Shown here piece after piece: positions 14,007-22,216 of a stretch of 23,037 nt of DNA; the first letter of the stretch is position 1; the number at the start of each line of letters is the position of its first letter. The stretch spans positions 1-23,037 of the IMG/VR virus record IMGVR_UViG_3300045978_000181, one strand, 5' to 3'. The notes under the pieces are model-generated. The model was not told where the DNA came from. It did not search any database and saw only the letters and a list, made by a program, of their open reading frames with translations. The position numbers and the translations under genes are program-made. The DNA comes from a virus.

Positions 14007-15161
14007 TCAAGTTTCTGAACGAACGGCGAGATTGGGATCGAGCGTCTTGACGCCGTAGAGCACGTCGAGCGCCATGAAGAGTTTCGAGTTGTTGCCATCG
14101 TAGAAGCGCCGGGCTCGGACCGAGAGACCAGTCACGGGATCACTTGCGGTGAAGGCTTCGGCGCCGGGGAGATCCATCGGCAATTGCGCCATCGCTAAAG
14201 CAAAGGCGTTGCGATGGAACATGAGGCTCACGTTGTGCGCGGCATCATTGGCGGCGGTTGTGAGCGTAATCACCGAGCTGTTGGCGTAGGCTTGCACGGT
14301 CGGCGGGGTAAAACTGAGCGTACCAGCACCGCCACTCAAGGTCACGTCTGCCGTCACGGCGTATTTCTGCGTGTTCCCGGCAATGCTGAAGCTATCCCCC
14401 GCTTTGATCGTTTCTGATCCAGTAAAGCCACTCACCACGACCGAGGTGGCACCTTTGGCGAGACCTGCCGCGACGTTGACCGCGCCCGCTTTATCGCCGG
14501 CCGCTTGCGAGGCCGTGCCTGGGGTGTAGGACAACACGTTCTGATTAGCGAAGATTTCCACCCCATAGCGCATGCCGAGCGAGCCCCGCAGTAATGCTCC
14601 TTCGGTGGCGGTAGGCGCAGTCCCGACGAGCACGGTGGAGGCATTGAGAAAGCCCGCTTCCAAGGTGCTGTCGATCATGTAGTGCCACATACCATCCATC
14701 GGCACCTGATTGTCGAACATCACTTTGCGCGCCGCCGTAATCACAGTGTGATCCGTGGCCGAGCCATAGTCAGACACCCAGGGGATATCCCGAGAGAGCG
14801 CGACGAGAGATTGGTCGATGGTATCGGCAGTCGCATACGAGGCGGGGTCAATATGCTCGGCAATAATCCGCTCGTTCGTGAAGGCCCGCTCCTTATCCGT
14901 CAACTCAAACTTCACCTCTTTCCACTGATTCAGGACAATGTTCACAACTTGTGTATCGAGGTTCTGCGAGCTCGATGGGGCATCTAAGGCCACGAACGTC
15001 GAGGGTTTGCGAATCGTGATCGTCTCGCCCATGCCAAAGCTGTTGCGTTCGGCCTCGAAACCGCGATGTACGCGGGAAGCCATGCCGAGATTTTTTCGTA
15101 AATGGATTAAGAATTCTTGCGCGTAGAAGATGGGAGAATACGCGCCGAGGGTGTTGGCCAT
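14007..15161 (-). CDS. Major capsid protein, P22 coat-like
   Basis: The 384-residue protein starts at ATG 15161 (ANTLGAYSPIFYAQEFLIHL) behind AGAGG; the open frame extends upstream but only through the gap. The opening, the ETITIRKPSTFVA strand, VLNQWKEVKFELTDKER and the ending VLYGVKTLDPNLAVRSE are typical of the P22 coat family with an HK97 fold. Residues about 240-320 (GATSVVVSGFTGSETIKAGD) form an inserted beta domain comparable to the P22 I-domain. The scaffold gene precedes it in the same operon, as expected for coat assembly. Confidence 0.9.
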   Translation of the reverse strand: MANTLGAYSPIFYAQEFLIHLRKNLGMASRVHRGFEAERNSFGMGETITIRKPSTFVALDAPSSSQNLDTQVVNIVLNQWKEVKFELTDKERAFTNERIIAEHIDPASYATADTIDQSLVALSRDIPWVSDYGSATDHTVITAARKVMFDNQVPMDGMWHYMIDSTLEAGFLNASTVLVGTAPTATEGALLRGSLGMRYGVEIFANQNVLSYTPGTASQAAGDKAGAVNVAAGLAKGATSVVVSGFTGSETIKAGDSFSIAGNTQKYAVTADVTLSGGAGTLSFTPPTVQAYANSSVITLTTAANDAAHNVSLMFHRNAFALAMAQLPMDLPGAEAFTASDPVTGLSVRARRFYDGNNSKLFMALDVLYGVKTLDPNLAVRSET

Positions 15162-15198
15162 TGTGTCCTCTGTCGTGCTCCCTTCAGAAGAGAGCCGG

Positions 15199-15242
15199 TG
15201 TTCTGGTCCACCTGCCCGACAGGAGGACAACATTCTGTTGTC
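15199..15242 (-). other. Two overlapping, mutually exclusive hairpins in the coat gene leader
   Basis: In the 166-base gap before the coat gene, GACAACA and TGTTGTC (15242-15236 and 15232-15226 on the minus strand) are perfect inverted repeats with a 3-base loop. The TGTTGTC part also opens a second imperfect hairpin running to 15199, with CCTG/CAGG, TCC/GGA and TGTT/AACA pairs. Only one can form at a time. No U-tract follows. Confidence 0.4.
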
Positions 15243-15327
15243 ATGCAGCCGCCCAACAGCTGCGCGGAAGAAAAGGTCCGCGCCCTACACGTCCAACGCG
15301 CCGGGAGCGGGAAAGTGACGGGGGAGG

Positions 15328-16131
15328 TTATTCCGTCACTTGCACTTGATTCATGGGAATGCCGCGTTTGGCGGCTTCCTCTTTCACTGCCTGATACTTA
15401 TTCACATCGCGCAGGTCATTGCGAGAGATACTCAGCACACCCTGGCCCCGCCCGGTGTTGCCATGACTCCCGTTCCCATTGCTGCTTTTCAGTAACAACG
15501 GGTTGGTTGAGATCAATTCTTGCAAATACTCATTCATCGTCGCCGGGTTGCGCCCGTCTTTGCCGTAGCGCACCGAGCCGTTGTCTTTCCATACCGCTTT
15601 GCCTTCCTCATCCAACGCCCATACCTTCTCCGCCGCCAACTCAAGGAAGGGAATCATGCCCGCCTCAATGCCAAGCTCTGTCGCGTTCTTCCGCAAGTCA
15701 CTGGTGATGAGCGTCATCTGCAATTTCTGCTCAAGGGCCTTGATCCGCTCCTTGTCTGCATCCCACGAACTCGTCATCTTGCTGACTTGCGCCTCGTGAT
15801 CGCGTTTCATCGATTCCGTGCGCTTGGTAAACAGTTCTTCGAACTTGCCTTCGTCCATCAAGGATTTATTCTCAAGTTCTTCGAGTTTCTTGAGCGCGTC
15901 ACGGGCTTTCTGCGGGTCGAGATCCCCGAGGGAGGCCTTCAGCGCCTTGAGCTCTTCTTGTGAGGCTTTATGCTGCTTGAGGAGCCGCTCGTTATTGGCT
16001 TTCAAGCCCGTCGTCTCTTCAAACTCGAATTCGTCAAGAGTCCAACTCTTGCCGTCTTCGGCTTGCGTGTACTTGTCACGATAGGCTTCGGGTACATCGT
16101 CCAACGAGGTGACCCGAGTCTTGAGCTTCAT
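15328..16131 (-). CDS. Capsid scaffolding protein
   Basis: The 267-residue protein starts at ATG 16131 behind GGGGG; a TTG five codons upstream is less likely. It begins KLKTRVTSLDDVPEAYRDKY, the usual 'd.VPe.lr..Y' opening of scaffold-like proteins, then is highly charged and coiled-coil for about 100 residues (ERLLKQHKASQEELKALKAS). The C-terminal third has a short conserved region (FLELAAEKVWALDEEGKAVW, NEYLQELISTNP), then a Gly/Asn/Ser linker and a basic tail that could contact coat. It lies directly before the coat gene, which supports the role. Confidence 0.85.
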   Translation of the reverse strand: MKLKTRVTSLDDVPEAYRDKYTQAEDGKSWTLDEFEFEETTGLKANNERLLKQHKASQEELKALKASLGDLDPQKARDALKKLEELENKSLMDEGKFEELFTKRTESMKRDHEAQVSKMTSSWDADKERIKALEQKLQMTLITSDLRKNATELGIEAGMIPFLELAAEKVWALDEEGKAVWKDNGSVRYGKDGRNPATMNEYLQELISTNPLLLKSSNGNGSHGNTGRGQGVLSISRNDLRDVNKYQAVKEEAAKRGIPMNQVQVTE

Positions 16132-16160
16132 GCTGCGCCCCCACAAAAAAGAATCTGCTG

Positions 16161-16191
16161 ATTATAAAAAACCAAAATGAAAAAAAGTCAA
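16161..16191 (-). promoter_or_regulatory. Sigma70-like promoter for scaffold and coat genes
   Basis: On the minus strand TTGACT (16191-16186) and a perfect TATAAT (16166-16161) are separated by 19 bases. The spacer is T-rich and the whole site stands out as the most A/T-rich patch in the structural operon. Transcription from about 16154 would give a leader of about 20 bases before the scaffold ATG. The 19-base spacing is longer than the 17-base optimum, so strength is uncertain. Confidence 0.6.
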
Positions 16192-16198
16192 GCAACCC

Positions 16199-16354
16199 CT
16201 ATTTGCGACGGCGGGCGAGCGCGAAGCCGATGGCCAGAGCTTGCTTCCGACTCCGCACTTTTGGCCCGCGTTTGGAGCCGCTGTGGAGTTTTCCGGCGTG
16301 GAACTCGCGCATGACCGCGGCGACCTTCTTTTGGGTCTTGGTCTTTTTTTTCAT
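16199..16354 (-). CDS. 51-residue basic protein, DUF6496-like
   Basis: ATG 16354 overlaps the previous stop (ATGA), and the frame ends at TAG 16199. The translation opens with a Lys-rich run, then MREFHAGKLHSGSKRGP, KVRSRKQALAIGFALAR and RRK. This matches the short phage and bacterial family with the pattern 'KvmhEFk.GkLhSGSk.GpkV..rkQAiAIal'. The function is unknown; the strong positive charge would suit nucleic acid binding. The coat promoter lies immediately downstream. Confidence 0.75.
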   Translation of the reverse strand: MKKKTKTQKKVAAVMREFHAGKLHSGSKRGPKVRSRKQALAIGFALARRRK

Positions 16355-17520
16355 GGCTGGCCCCCGAATTGCGCCCGCAGTTGTTTTAACGTGAGCGGAT
16401 TGCCACGAAAGTCGAGCAGCGTAGAAAGATCGCGCACCAGTCCGCGTCTGAAGAGTTCCGCTTTTCCCTTGCCGAGTTGCTTGTTCTGAAAATCGACTCC
16501 CTTGCGTTCCAGGAAGCGTTCAAACGGTTCATCGATGCTGATTTGTCCATCCATGCTTGCCTGAGTCCTTCGCCGGGCACTTGCGATGCGTTCCTCACTC
16601 CAGCCCATTCCCCGGAGCTTCTCTCGAAACAGTTGATCTACTGTCTTATCATCTGCTTGTGGTAGCGTTCTTCCGGCAATCTCACCGAAGGCTTTCAGCT
16701 CGGGGAGCAATTGGCTCCGCTCATTCCAATGACGGGGGAACGGAAGCATCGGCAATTGATGGCCTATCGGGGTGCCATCAAGCAACCAGCGCTTCCCCGA
16801 ATAGGCTAAACAGATAATTGTTGTGCGTGAGTCCATGACCGAAAGCTGACGGTATCCCTTCACAAGATCGCCATTCGCTTGTATTGTCTCCATCCGTGCA
16901 GCCGTAGAAACCGCACTAATACTTGACCTCACTAATGCTTCCGCTTGCGCTCGGGAAAGGGATAACAGCCCATCCGAGTAATTAAGGGCGGCTGATCCAC
17001 GTATCGTTCTGGCAATTTCTGCCGTAGGTGTCCCCCGCAACAATCCTTGTTTCACTTCGGTAGCGAACCTCTGTTGTAAATCCTTCGCCTGACGTGACCA
17101 CCATGCGGCGCTCGGCGAACCATCGATCACCGCGTTGCCCGCAATCGCCTTCACTTGCTGTGAGGTCCATTGCACGGAAGCCAAATTCAAATAGATACCA
17201 ACCGGCTCAGAGATCGCCCCATTGAGCGCACGCACGGTCCACGAGCCTTCTAACGCCGCAACCTCTTCCATCTTCGCCTGTTGAGTATCACGAATTGTTC
17301 TATAGTGGGTGCGGATAATCTGCTGCGCTTGCGTGAGCAACCGCTGATACCGATCTTTGCGAAAGGCGGTCACATGTGCGCGCTCCAAGAGCGTGATGAG
17401 ATCATTCTCTAATTTGCGTAATTGCCGGAGCACTTCCTGCTCTTCGTGAGCGGAGAGCCGCGCCAAAGTCACACTATGTGACAGCGTGCGGTCGGCAAGT
17501 TCCGCATTGGCCGTCGCCAC
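16351..17520 (-). CDS. Minor head protein, phage Mu F / SPP1 gp7-like
   Basis: The 389-residue protein starts at GTG 17520, sharing one base with the previous stop (TAGTG). The long N-terminal half is helical (residues about 20-90 charged coiled coil). Residues about 165-240 read RGTPTAEIARTIRG, LSRAQAEALVRSSISAVSTA, then DSRTTIICLAYSGKRW, the core signature of the Mu-F-like minor head family, which sits near the portal and assists early assembly and DNA ejection. Position just after the portal module is typical. Confidence 0.85.
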   Translation of the reverse strand: MATANAELADRTLSHSVTLARLSAHEEQEVLRQLRKLENDLITLLERAHVTAFRKDRYQRLLTQAQQIIRTHYRTIRDTQQAKMEEVAALEGSWTVRALNGAISEPVGIYLNLASVQWTSQQVKAIAGNAVIDGSPSAAWWSRQAKDLQQRFATEVKQGLLRGTPTAEIARTIRGSAALNYSDGLLSLSRAQAEALVRSSISAVSTAARMETIQANGDLVKGYRQLSVMDSRTTIICLAYSGKRWLLDGTPIGHQLPMLPFPRHWNERSQLLPELKAFGEIAGRTLPQADDKTVDQLFREKLRGMGWSEERIASARRRTQASMDGQISIDEPFERFLERKGVDFQNKQLGKGKAELFRRGLVRDLSTLLDFRGNPLTLKQLRAQFGGQP

Positions 17521-17750
17521 TACGCCCGCCCTCCCGGCGTCATGAATTTCATCAGATCCCCCAACGACACCTCGGGCTTGTTCCCATGCAGTTTCGATTC
17601 ATAAAAAATGAGCGTGCCCATCATCTCAGCAAAGTGCAGGCATTCGTCGCGGGGATATTTGCGTTTGCGCAAGGACTGAAACGCGGTATGAAAGATGAAG
17701 GCCCAGTGCTCCAGATAGGCTTCCAGCTCGGTTTGGTCTTGTGGCGTCAT
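17520..17750 (-). CDS. Hypothetical protein between portal and minor head genes, 76 aa
   Basis: ATG 17750 overlaps the portal stop (TAATG) and the TAG overlaps the next start, so the gene is held in a translationally coupled chain. The product is helical and aromatic-rich (LEAYLEHWAFIFHTAFQSLR, ECLHFAEMMGTLIFYESKLH). No motif or TM segment is clear. The coupling to portal and minor head genes suggests a head assembly role, but I do not recognise the family. Confidence 0.7.
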   Translation of the reverse strand: MTPQDQTELEAYLEHWAFIFHTAFQSLRKRKYPRDECLHFAEMMGTLIFYESKLHGNKPEVSLGDLMKFMTPGGRA

Positions 17751-19159
17751 TAGGCTGCCTCCTGTGTATCTGTCGCCTCCTCTTCCTCGTCAAGATTCTC
17801 TCCTGGTCCTTGTGGCATCGGCGGCGGCTCTGCGTCAATTAAGGCTTTCTCCTGATCAATCGTGCGGCCTTCTGGCAACAACCCGCCGCGTTGCACGTTG
17901 TACAGGTACGTGTCGCGTGAGATCCCTTGCGCTTGCCACGCTTGCACCAGGGACACAAGATCCTGTGGGCTCATGCGGGCCTCGATGAAATCTTGGTTCA
18001 TTGCACACACAATGTTCGGGTCTTCGAGATCATCCGTCATTCTTCCCCACCACGCCATCATGCGTAGTGCTTTGGTCATCGCTTGCCCGGTCGTGCTGGT
18101 AATCGTGGACAAGAGCGAGACTTTGCCGGATTGATTGATGCGCGCCGTCTCAGCCGCCTCCACGCCTTCCTTGGGTTCCTCGATGACCGAGGCTCCGAGC
18201 CGCGCCATGCGAGCTTCATCGTCAATCAGGGCTTGGCGAATGTCGGCAATGCCAGCGCCGCTATATTCGAGGTACCCAGTCGTTGCGCCCATCGGCAGCG
18301 TCCAGGCGTAGCGGCTGCCAATGCGAAACTTGTCCTCCGTCTGTGAGAGCCCGGCAATCCAGGGCTGCGGCTTACTGGTGAACTTGATCGCGTCGTAATA
18401 GTCCGCCGTCACTTTGTAGTGCCCGAGATTCGCGGAGACAAGATCGGTGAGCGGGGGCTTGGTGCAATCGACACCGCCATCAAACACGAAGGGGATAAAG
18501 CGGAGCCGCTCGCCGTTGCGGTTCGGTGGTTCTTCTTCAGTCGGCAGCCATTCGTTGCTAGTACCGACTTGCCGAAAGATGCGGAGCCGACAGAAGCCCG
18601 ATTCATCAAGGTCAAGGACGTGATACACGTCTTTCTTCTCCACTTCGAACTCATCTTCTCCCCGCTCAAATTCCACTTCTTTGAGCACGACCATCGTTGG
18701 CACCCGTTTGCCATCCACCACATCTTCCCGCCAGTACGTAATATTCTCGGCGCTATACTCCGCGAGATAGGGGCGGCTGCCGCCCTCGCGCATGTCGATG
18801 CGAATGCCATAGCGCCCGGTCTGTAACTTGTCCTCTACGTCCTTTTTCAAAAAGTCCTCAATCGTCACGCCGGAGAGGGTGATGTCTTCGAGCCAGTCCT
18901 GCATAGCTCTCGGCACTTCAATCTGCGGTGAGACCCGAAACGCCATCCCCAAGAGTCCCTGAATCGTGCGCCCGGTGGCATTGTAGAAACGCGCCCCATC
19001 GAGATAGTCGTCATAGTCGTCGTAGTCCATGCCGGTGAGCTTATGCAGATAGGTCTCGCCTTTTTGCTTGATGACAAATTCACCGTCTGTGACATCACGA
19101 GTCGTTTGCCAGAGCGGGGAGAAGAGGGCATAGTGCGGATGGACGGTCGTGACAGGCAT
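17750..19159 (-). CDS. Portal protein (DUF4055-like)
   Basis: The start is ATG 19159, giving 469 residues beginning PVTTVHPHYALFSPLWQTTR, two bases after the terminase stop and behind GGAG. The longer open frame upstream reads into the terminase gene. Matches to the DUF4055 portal family include MDYDDYDDYLDGARFYNATG, GLLGMAFR, an ITYWREDVVDGK segment and QPWIAGLSQTEDKFRIGSRY. The C-terminus is acidic (GENLDEEEEATDTQEA). It forms the dodecameric DNA channel at one capsid vertex and docks terminase. Confidence 0.9.
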   Translation of the reverse strand: MPVTTVHPHYALFSPLWQTTRDVTDGEFVIKQKGETYLHKLTGMDYDDYDDYLDGARFYNATGRTIQGLLGMAFRVSPQIEVPRAMQDWLEDITLSGVTIEDFLKKDVEDKLQTGRYGIRIDMREGGSRPYLAEYSAENITYWREDVVDGKRVPTMVVLKEVEFERGEDEFEVEKKDVYHVLDLDESGFCRLRIFRQVGTSNEWLPTEEEPPNRNGERLRFIPFVFDGGVDCTKPPLTDLVSANLGHYKVTADYYDAIKFTSKPQPWIAGLSQTEDKFRIGSRYAWTLPMGATTGYLEYSGAGIADIRQALIDDEARMARLGASVIEEPKEGVEAAETARINQSGKVSLLSTITSTTGQAMTKALRMMAWWGRMTDDLEDPNIVCAMNQDFIEARMSPQDLVSLVQAWQAQGISRDTYLYNVQRGGLLPEGRTIDQEKALIDAEPPPMPQGPGENLDEEEEATDTQEAA

Positions 19160-19160
19160 A

Positions 19161-20495
19161 TCACACTCCAGTAACTTTAATTCTGCCAGCGGCAACGTAG
19201 AGCGGGAACTCCGCCATAATGAGATACCCGAGCGCATCGGTGTGATGATCGAGGCCTAGCGATTTATCCGGGATGCTCGTGCCCTCTTTGTACGGTAGCC
19301 GCTCCAATCCTTCAATGAGCCGTTTACAACGCGGGTGAATAAAGAGGCGGCGTTTCCCGTGCGCATTGCAAAGAAGAGCGTTTGTACAGTTCACCCGATC
19401 CACAACCGGGTACGGATGCGGGGGCGCCCAGACACGCAACCCGGCTTGCTGCAAAATGGTAAAATCCGTCTGCCCGACCGGCGCAGAGGTTTTGCGGGCG
19501 TTGCCGGTCGGGTCTGGATAGATCATCATACGCCGTCCCGCATATTTGCTCTTCAGCACTTCGGCGAGTTCTTGTGTGTTGCTGTTAAACAGGCTCAGTT
19601 CTTCTAGTACGTGACACTCATCCCCGGCCTTCTGGCAAATGACCGCGCTCATCGGGGCCACGTTAAAGTCGATGCCAATGAGGAGATCACTACCCGTGTC
19701 CTGCAGGTCGGCTCTCACATGGTGCTCACGCTGAAACATCAGAAACACGCGGTTCACAGATTGTGTAAAATCGGCCTCGAACTCTTGCGCGAAGGTTCGG
19801 GGGTCGAGCGTCTCCTTAACCGCCGCGATTTCCTCCTCCGCCACGAGGCCGCCCTCAGCCGTGCTAAACTTGAACGCGGCCCAATGCGCAGTTTCTTGCG
19901 CCAGCGTGTACATATCGTAGAGATGGTTATAGCCACGCGGGCTGCCCATTATGAGCGCCTCGCCTTGCTTGTCAGCGAGTGCCGGCCGGATCACTTCTTG
20001 CCAGGTGAGCGGATCAATCGTGCTGTATTCATCGAGCACGGCAAAGTCCAAGCCCACTCCACGGAGCGCATCCGGGTTGTCCGCACTGCGTAACGCAATC
20101 GTGGACTCGTAGCCTCTCAGTGTGAGCGAAAGTTCGGTCTCATGCGTGTGCCGAATCCACTGCGGCGGCACCGCAGACTTGAGCGCCGCCCATACGGTTT
20201 GTTTCGCCATTCGATATGACGGGGCGATGTACCAACACAGCTTGTTATATCCCGTCCGGGCGAGGCGGATCATTTCCGCCACGGCGAGTGAACTCTTACC
20301 GGAGCGACGACCGGCCACCACGACACGGAAGCGGGCAGGAGAAAGAAAGATGGCGCTTTGTTTGGGCGTCAGGCGTTCAATGCCACGGGGAATCCACGAC
20401 GAGGCAGCACGGGAAGTGAGGAGCCGCACGTCAGGGAGTGGCTTCGGGTGCTTGGCTTCCAGGCGGAGCAGCCGAGCTTCAATCTGTGCTAACAA
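19161..20495 (-). CDS. terL: Terminase large subunit (ATPase and nuclease)
   Basis: The 444-residue protein starts at TTG 20495 inside the end of the small subunit gene, which overlaps it by 17 bases; GGAG and GAGG lie upstream. It carries Walker A GRRSGKS (62-68), Walker B DFAVLDE (150-156), the coupling motif GSPRGYN (184-190), and nuclease acids at GIDFN (D276), PDPTGN (D327) and DHHTDALGY (D414/D418). All key residues are present, so it should both pump and cut DNA. The gene leads the packaging module and feeds DNA to the portal encoded next. Confidence 0.95.
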   Translation of the reverse strand: MLAQIEARLLRLEAKHPKPLPDVRLLTSRAASSWIPRGIERLTPKQSAIFLSPARFRVVVAGRRSGKSSLAVAEMIRLARTGYNKLCWYIAPSYRMAKQTVWAALKSAVPPQWIRHTHETELSLTLRGYESTIALRSADNPDALRGVGLDFAVLDEYSTIDPLTWQEVIRPALADKQGEALIMGSPRGYNHLYDMYTLAQETAHWAAFKFSTAEGGLVAEEEIAAVKETLDPRTFAQEFEADFTQSVNRVFLMFQREHHVRADLQDTGSDLLIGIDFNVAPMSAVICQKAGDECHVLEELSLFNSNTQELAEVLKSKYAGRRMMIYPDPTGNARKTSAPVGQTDFTILQQAGLRVWAPPHPYPVVDRVNCTNALLCNAHGKRRLFIHPRCKRLIEGLERLPYKEGTSIPDKSLGLDHHTDALGYLIMAEFPLYVAAGRIKVTGV

Positions 20496-20898
20496 TGGAC
20501 GCCTCTCCTTCTATTTCAAGTGGCGGTGTGTGATGTTGCTCCAGAGCAACAATGCGCGCCTTGAGTTCTTCCAGTTCGGTTGCACGGATGGCAAACTCAA
20601 GAATCCGTGCGGCAGCCGCAACACGCGAATGTGTTGCGGCGTCTCCGTCAGACATAATCTCCTTGAGGGTCTCAGCTGCTTCACTGCTCACTTGCTGTAA
20701 TCGTCCTACCGCGCGACTGACCGCAAACGCACGGGCTTCACGATAGGCCGCAATGAATAGCTGATCTTCTCTCAACCAGCGATAGAGTGTCCGTGCGCCC
20801 ACCTGTGCCGCTATTGCCGCCTCTTCTACCGTCCGTTTGGTAAGTAACGCCAGAATCACCCGATCCTGCTTTTCTGAGGTTCTGCCACTCTTGGCCAT
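20479..20898 (-). CDS. terS: Terminase small subunit
   Basis: The 139-residue protein reads from ATG 20898. Residues about 22-50 form a helix-turn-helix (VEEAAIAAQVGARTLYRWLR), followed by an all-helical oligomerisation region and a short C-terminal tail likely to contact the large subunit. Such proteins recognise the packaging site, often within or near their own gene. The last bases overlap the start of the large subunit gene, so translation is coupled. I cannot say which kind of packaging end (cos or pac) is used. Confidence 0.9.
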   Translation of the reverse strand: MAKSGRTSEKQDRVILALLTKRTVEEAAIAAQVGARTLYRWLREDQLFIAAYREARAFAVSRAVGRLQQVSSEAAETLKEIMSDGDAATHSRVAAAARILEFAIRATELEELKARIVALEQHHTPPLEIEGEASIVSTD

Positions 20899-20965
20899 GC
20901 ACTGCCTACCCTTTGCTTATCCCCTGTTACCTATACCGCAAAACGCTGCCCAGAAAAATGAACCC

Positions 20966-21145
20966 TCAGTCAGTCTTCTCCCGGAGGGCTTCTAGCCACG
21001 CATCCCACGCAAGTTGCACGTCATAGTTTTTGTACTGTTCAGGCCACACGTGGGTGCGGTCAGTATCCCACCGGCTGATAGATTTCTCGTAGGGCGGCTG
21101 GGAGATCCATTGCTCGAAGCGACGGCGCTCTTGCTCCTTGTTCAT
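20966..21145 (-). CDS. Small phage protein, 59 aa
   Basis: ATG 21145 overlaps the TGA of the membrane protein gene by four bases. The product has a repeated aromatic pattern (RRFEQWISQPPYEKSISRW, then VWPEQYKNYDVQLAWDAWLE) common to short conserved phage proteins and to the tails of some phage enzymes. Function is unknown. It is the last gene before the 67-base gap in front of the small terminase gene; that gap shows no convincing promoter. Confidence 0.65.
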   Translation of the reverse strand: MNKEQERRRFEQWISQPPYEKSISRWDTDRTHVWPEQYKNYDVQLAWDAWLEALREKTD

Positions 21146-21297
21146 ATAGTCCTCACGACTTTGTATCGTCTCGTGCCGATGCGCAACGGCTCCCCGTCAT
21201 TCGCGCAGGCATAGACCTCCAGGCGGGCAAGGAGAAGGCCAGTGAGGAGGCCCACGATGAAGGCGGCGCCAGCGATGAGTAGAATTTCGAGGGTCAT
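21142..21297 (-). CDS. Small single-TM membrane protein, 51 aa
   Basis: ATG 21297 overlaps the stop of the nuclease gene (ATGA). Residues about 3-25 (LEILLIAGAAFIVGLLTGLL) form one hydrophobic helix with Gly spacing, followed by a basic C-terminus (GTRRYKVVRTI). This would sit in the inner membrane. A holin-like, spanin-like or envelope-modifying role is possible, but no lysis genes are nearby and I do not recognise the family. Confidence 0.6.
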   Translation of the reverse strand: MTLEILLIAGAAFIVGLLTGLLLARLEVYACANDGEPLRIGTRRYKVVRTI

Positions 21298-21746
21298 TTG
21301 GGTTTCTCCTTAACTGCAAGAAGTCCGATAATCCATTCAAGCGCTTTACAGCTCATAATCTGCCGAGGGCTTACCCGCAACAGAATATAGCCGAGCATGA
21401 TGGCCTCGGCATATTTCTCCATGTCAGCCTCGAATCCTTTGCCGCGGTTATGACGGCCTCCGCCCTTGAGCCATGCCCCTCCCTCAACCTCGACTAAAAT
21501 TCTCGGGACAATACCTTGATCTGGATCGAATGCAGGGAGGCAGAGATCAGCTCTCCACTCGCGCCTGGGATGGAAGTGAAACTCAGTCCCGAATGAGATT
21601 CCGGCCTCGGTGAGTTGGAGAGCGAGGATCTCAGCCGGGGTAGGAACGTGGTCAAGAGCGGGCATTGGCTGCGGTGAGGGCTTCGTTGTAGAATGCCCTT
21701 GTTTCGCACACAACGCCTCAAATTCGGCTTCGGAGAGTCTGAGCAT
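21294..21746 (-). CDS. PD-(D/E)XK-like nuclease
   Basis: From ATG 21746 (behind GGAGG) the protein is 150 residues. Residues about 63-120 contain REWRADLCLPAFDP, then ILVEVEGGAW, GGGRHNRGKGFEADMEKY and a final YILLRVSPRQI. This is the restriction-endonuclease fold pattern D...E-x-E with a basic and Tyr/Asp helix, as in the small phage nucleases that act in recombination or DNA degradation. The N-terminal 35 residues are likely disordered. Role in this phage is not defined; it precedes the packaging genes. Confidence 0.75.
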   Translation of the reverse strand: MLRLSEAEFEALCAKQGHSTTKPSPQPMPALDHVPTPAEILALQLTEAGISFGTEFHFHPRREWRADLCLPAFDPDQGIVPRILVEVEGGAWLKGGGRHNRGKGFEADMEKYAEAIMLGYILLRVSPRQIMSCKALEWIIGLLAVKEKPK

Positions 21747-21747
21747 A

Positions 21748-22191
21748 TTATGCCGCCCTCCGCTCACGTTTGGTGTGTTGCGCCTCTTTATGCCGTCTGG
21801 GGAGTCGAGAATCGTCACGGACCGACGCGGCCCAGACCTGCTGAAGGATACGCTCGCGGGTGACGTCAGGATCGAGGTCAAGGGCGAAGCAACACCGGGA
21901 GAAAGATAGGGGGTAGTCTCTGAACTTAATGTCTTTGTCCAGGAGGTAGTTGAGGTCTTCTTCCAGGTAAGTCCTCATCCTGGCGTAGGGGTGGGTGGAG
22001 TGTGTCACCCGTTGGGCTTCTTTCAGGAGGCAAACCACGAGATCTTCCAGGAGCGTGAGGATAAGACTGAGCTCACCGCTCAATGGCTCAGCGCGAGCAG
22101 GGAAGAATTGACAGGGCAAAAAGGCAACCTTGTCGGCGGCCTCGCGGGCAAAGGTTTCGACGACGGATTGATTATGCGTCCATGTAGCCAT
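21748..22191 (-). CDS. Unknown 147-residue phage protein
   Basis: I used ATG 22191, right after GGAGGAGG, although the open frame continues upstream. Residues about 95-125 (FRDYPLSFSRCCFALDLDPD, VTRERILQ) fit a recurrent phage domain of the form 'dfpfSFe.vC..LgldP...R..l', probably a small DNA-binding helical unit. The C-terminus is strongly basic (RRHKEAQHTKRERRAA). A DNA-binding role is plausible from these features, but I cannot assign a family. Confidence 0.65.
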   Translation of the reverse strand: MATWTHNQSVVETFAREAADKVAFLPCQFFPARAEPLSGELSLILTLLEDLVVCLLKEAQRVTHSTHPYARMRTYLEEDLNYLLDKDIKFRDYPLSFSRCCFALDLDPDVTRERILQQVWAASVRDDSRLPRRHKEAQHTKRERRAA

Positions 22192-22216
22192 GTGGCACCT
22201 CCTCCTCGGGTACAGA

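Noticed and set aside
13366-14058. A 230-codon plus-strand open frame opposite small capsid genes
   Set aside because: Composition is Arg/Gly/Leu-rich shadow sequence, with no start signal, and three minus-strand genes with ribosome sites occupy the same bases.
20899-20965. Possible promoter before the small terminase gene
   Set aside because: A weak GGTATAGG-like element is present but no -35 at a sensible distance, so I do not call it.
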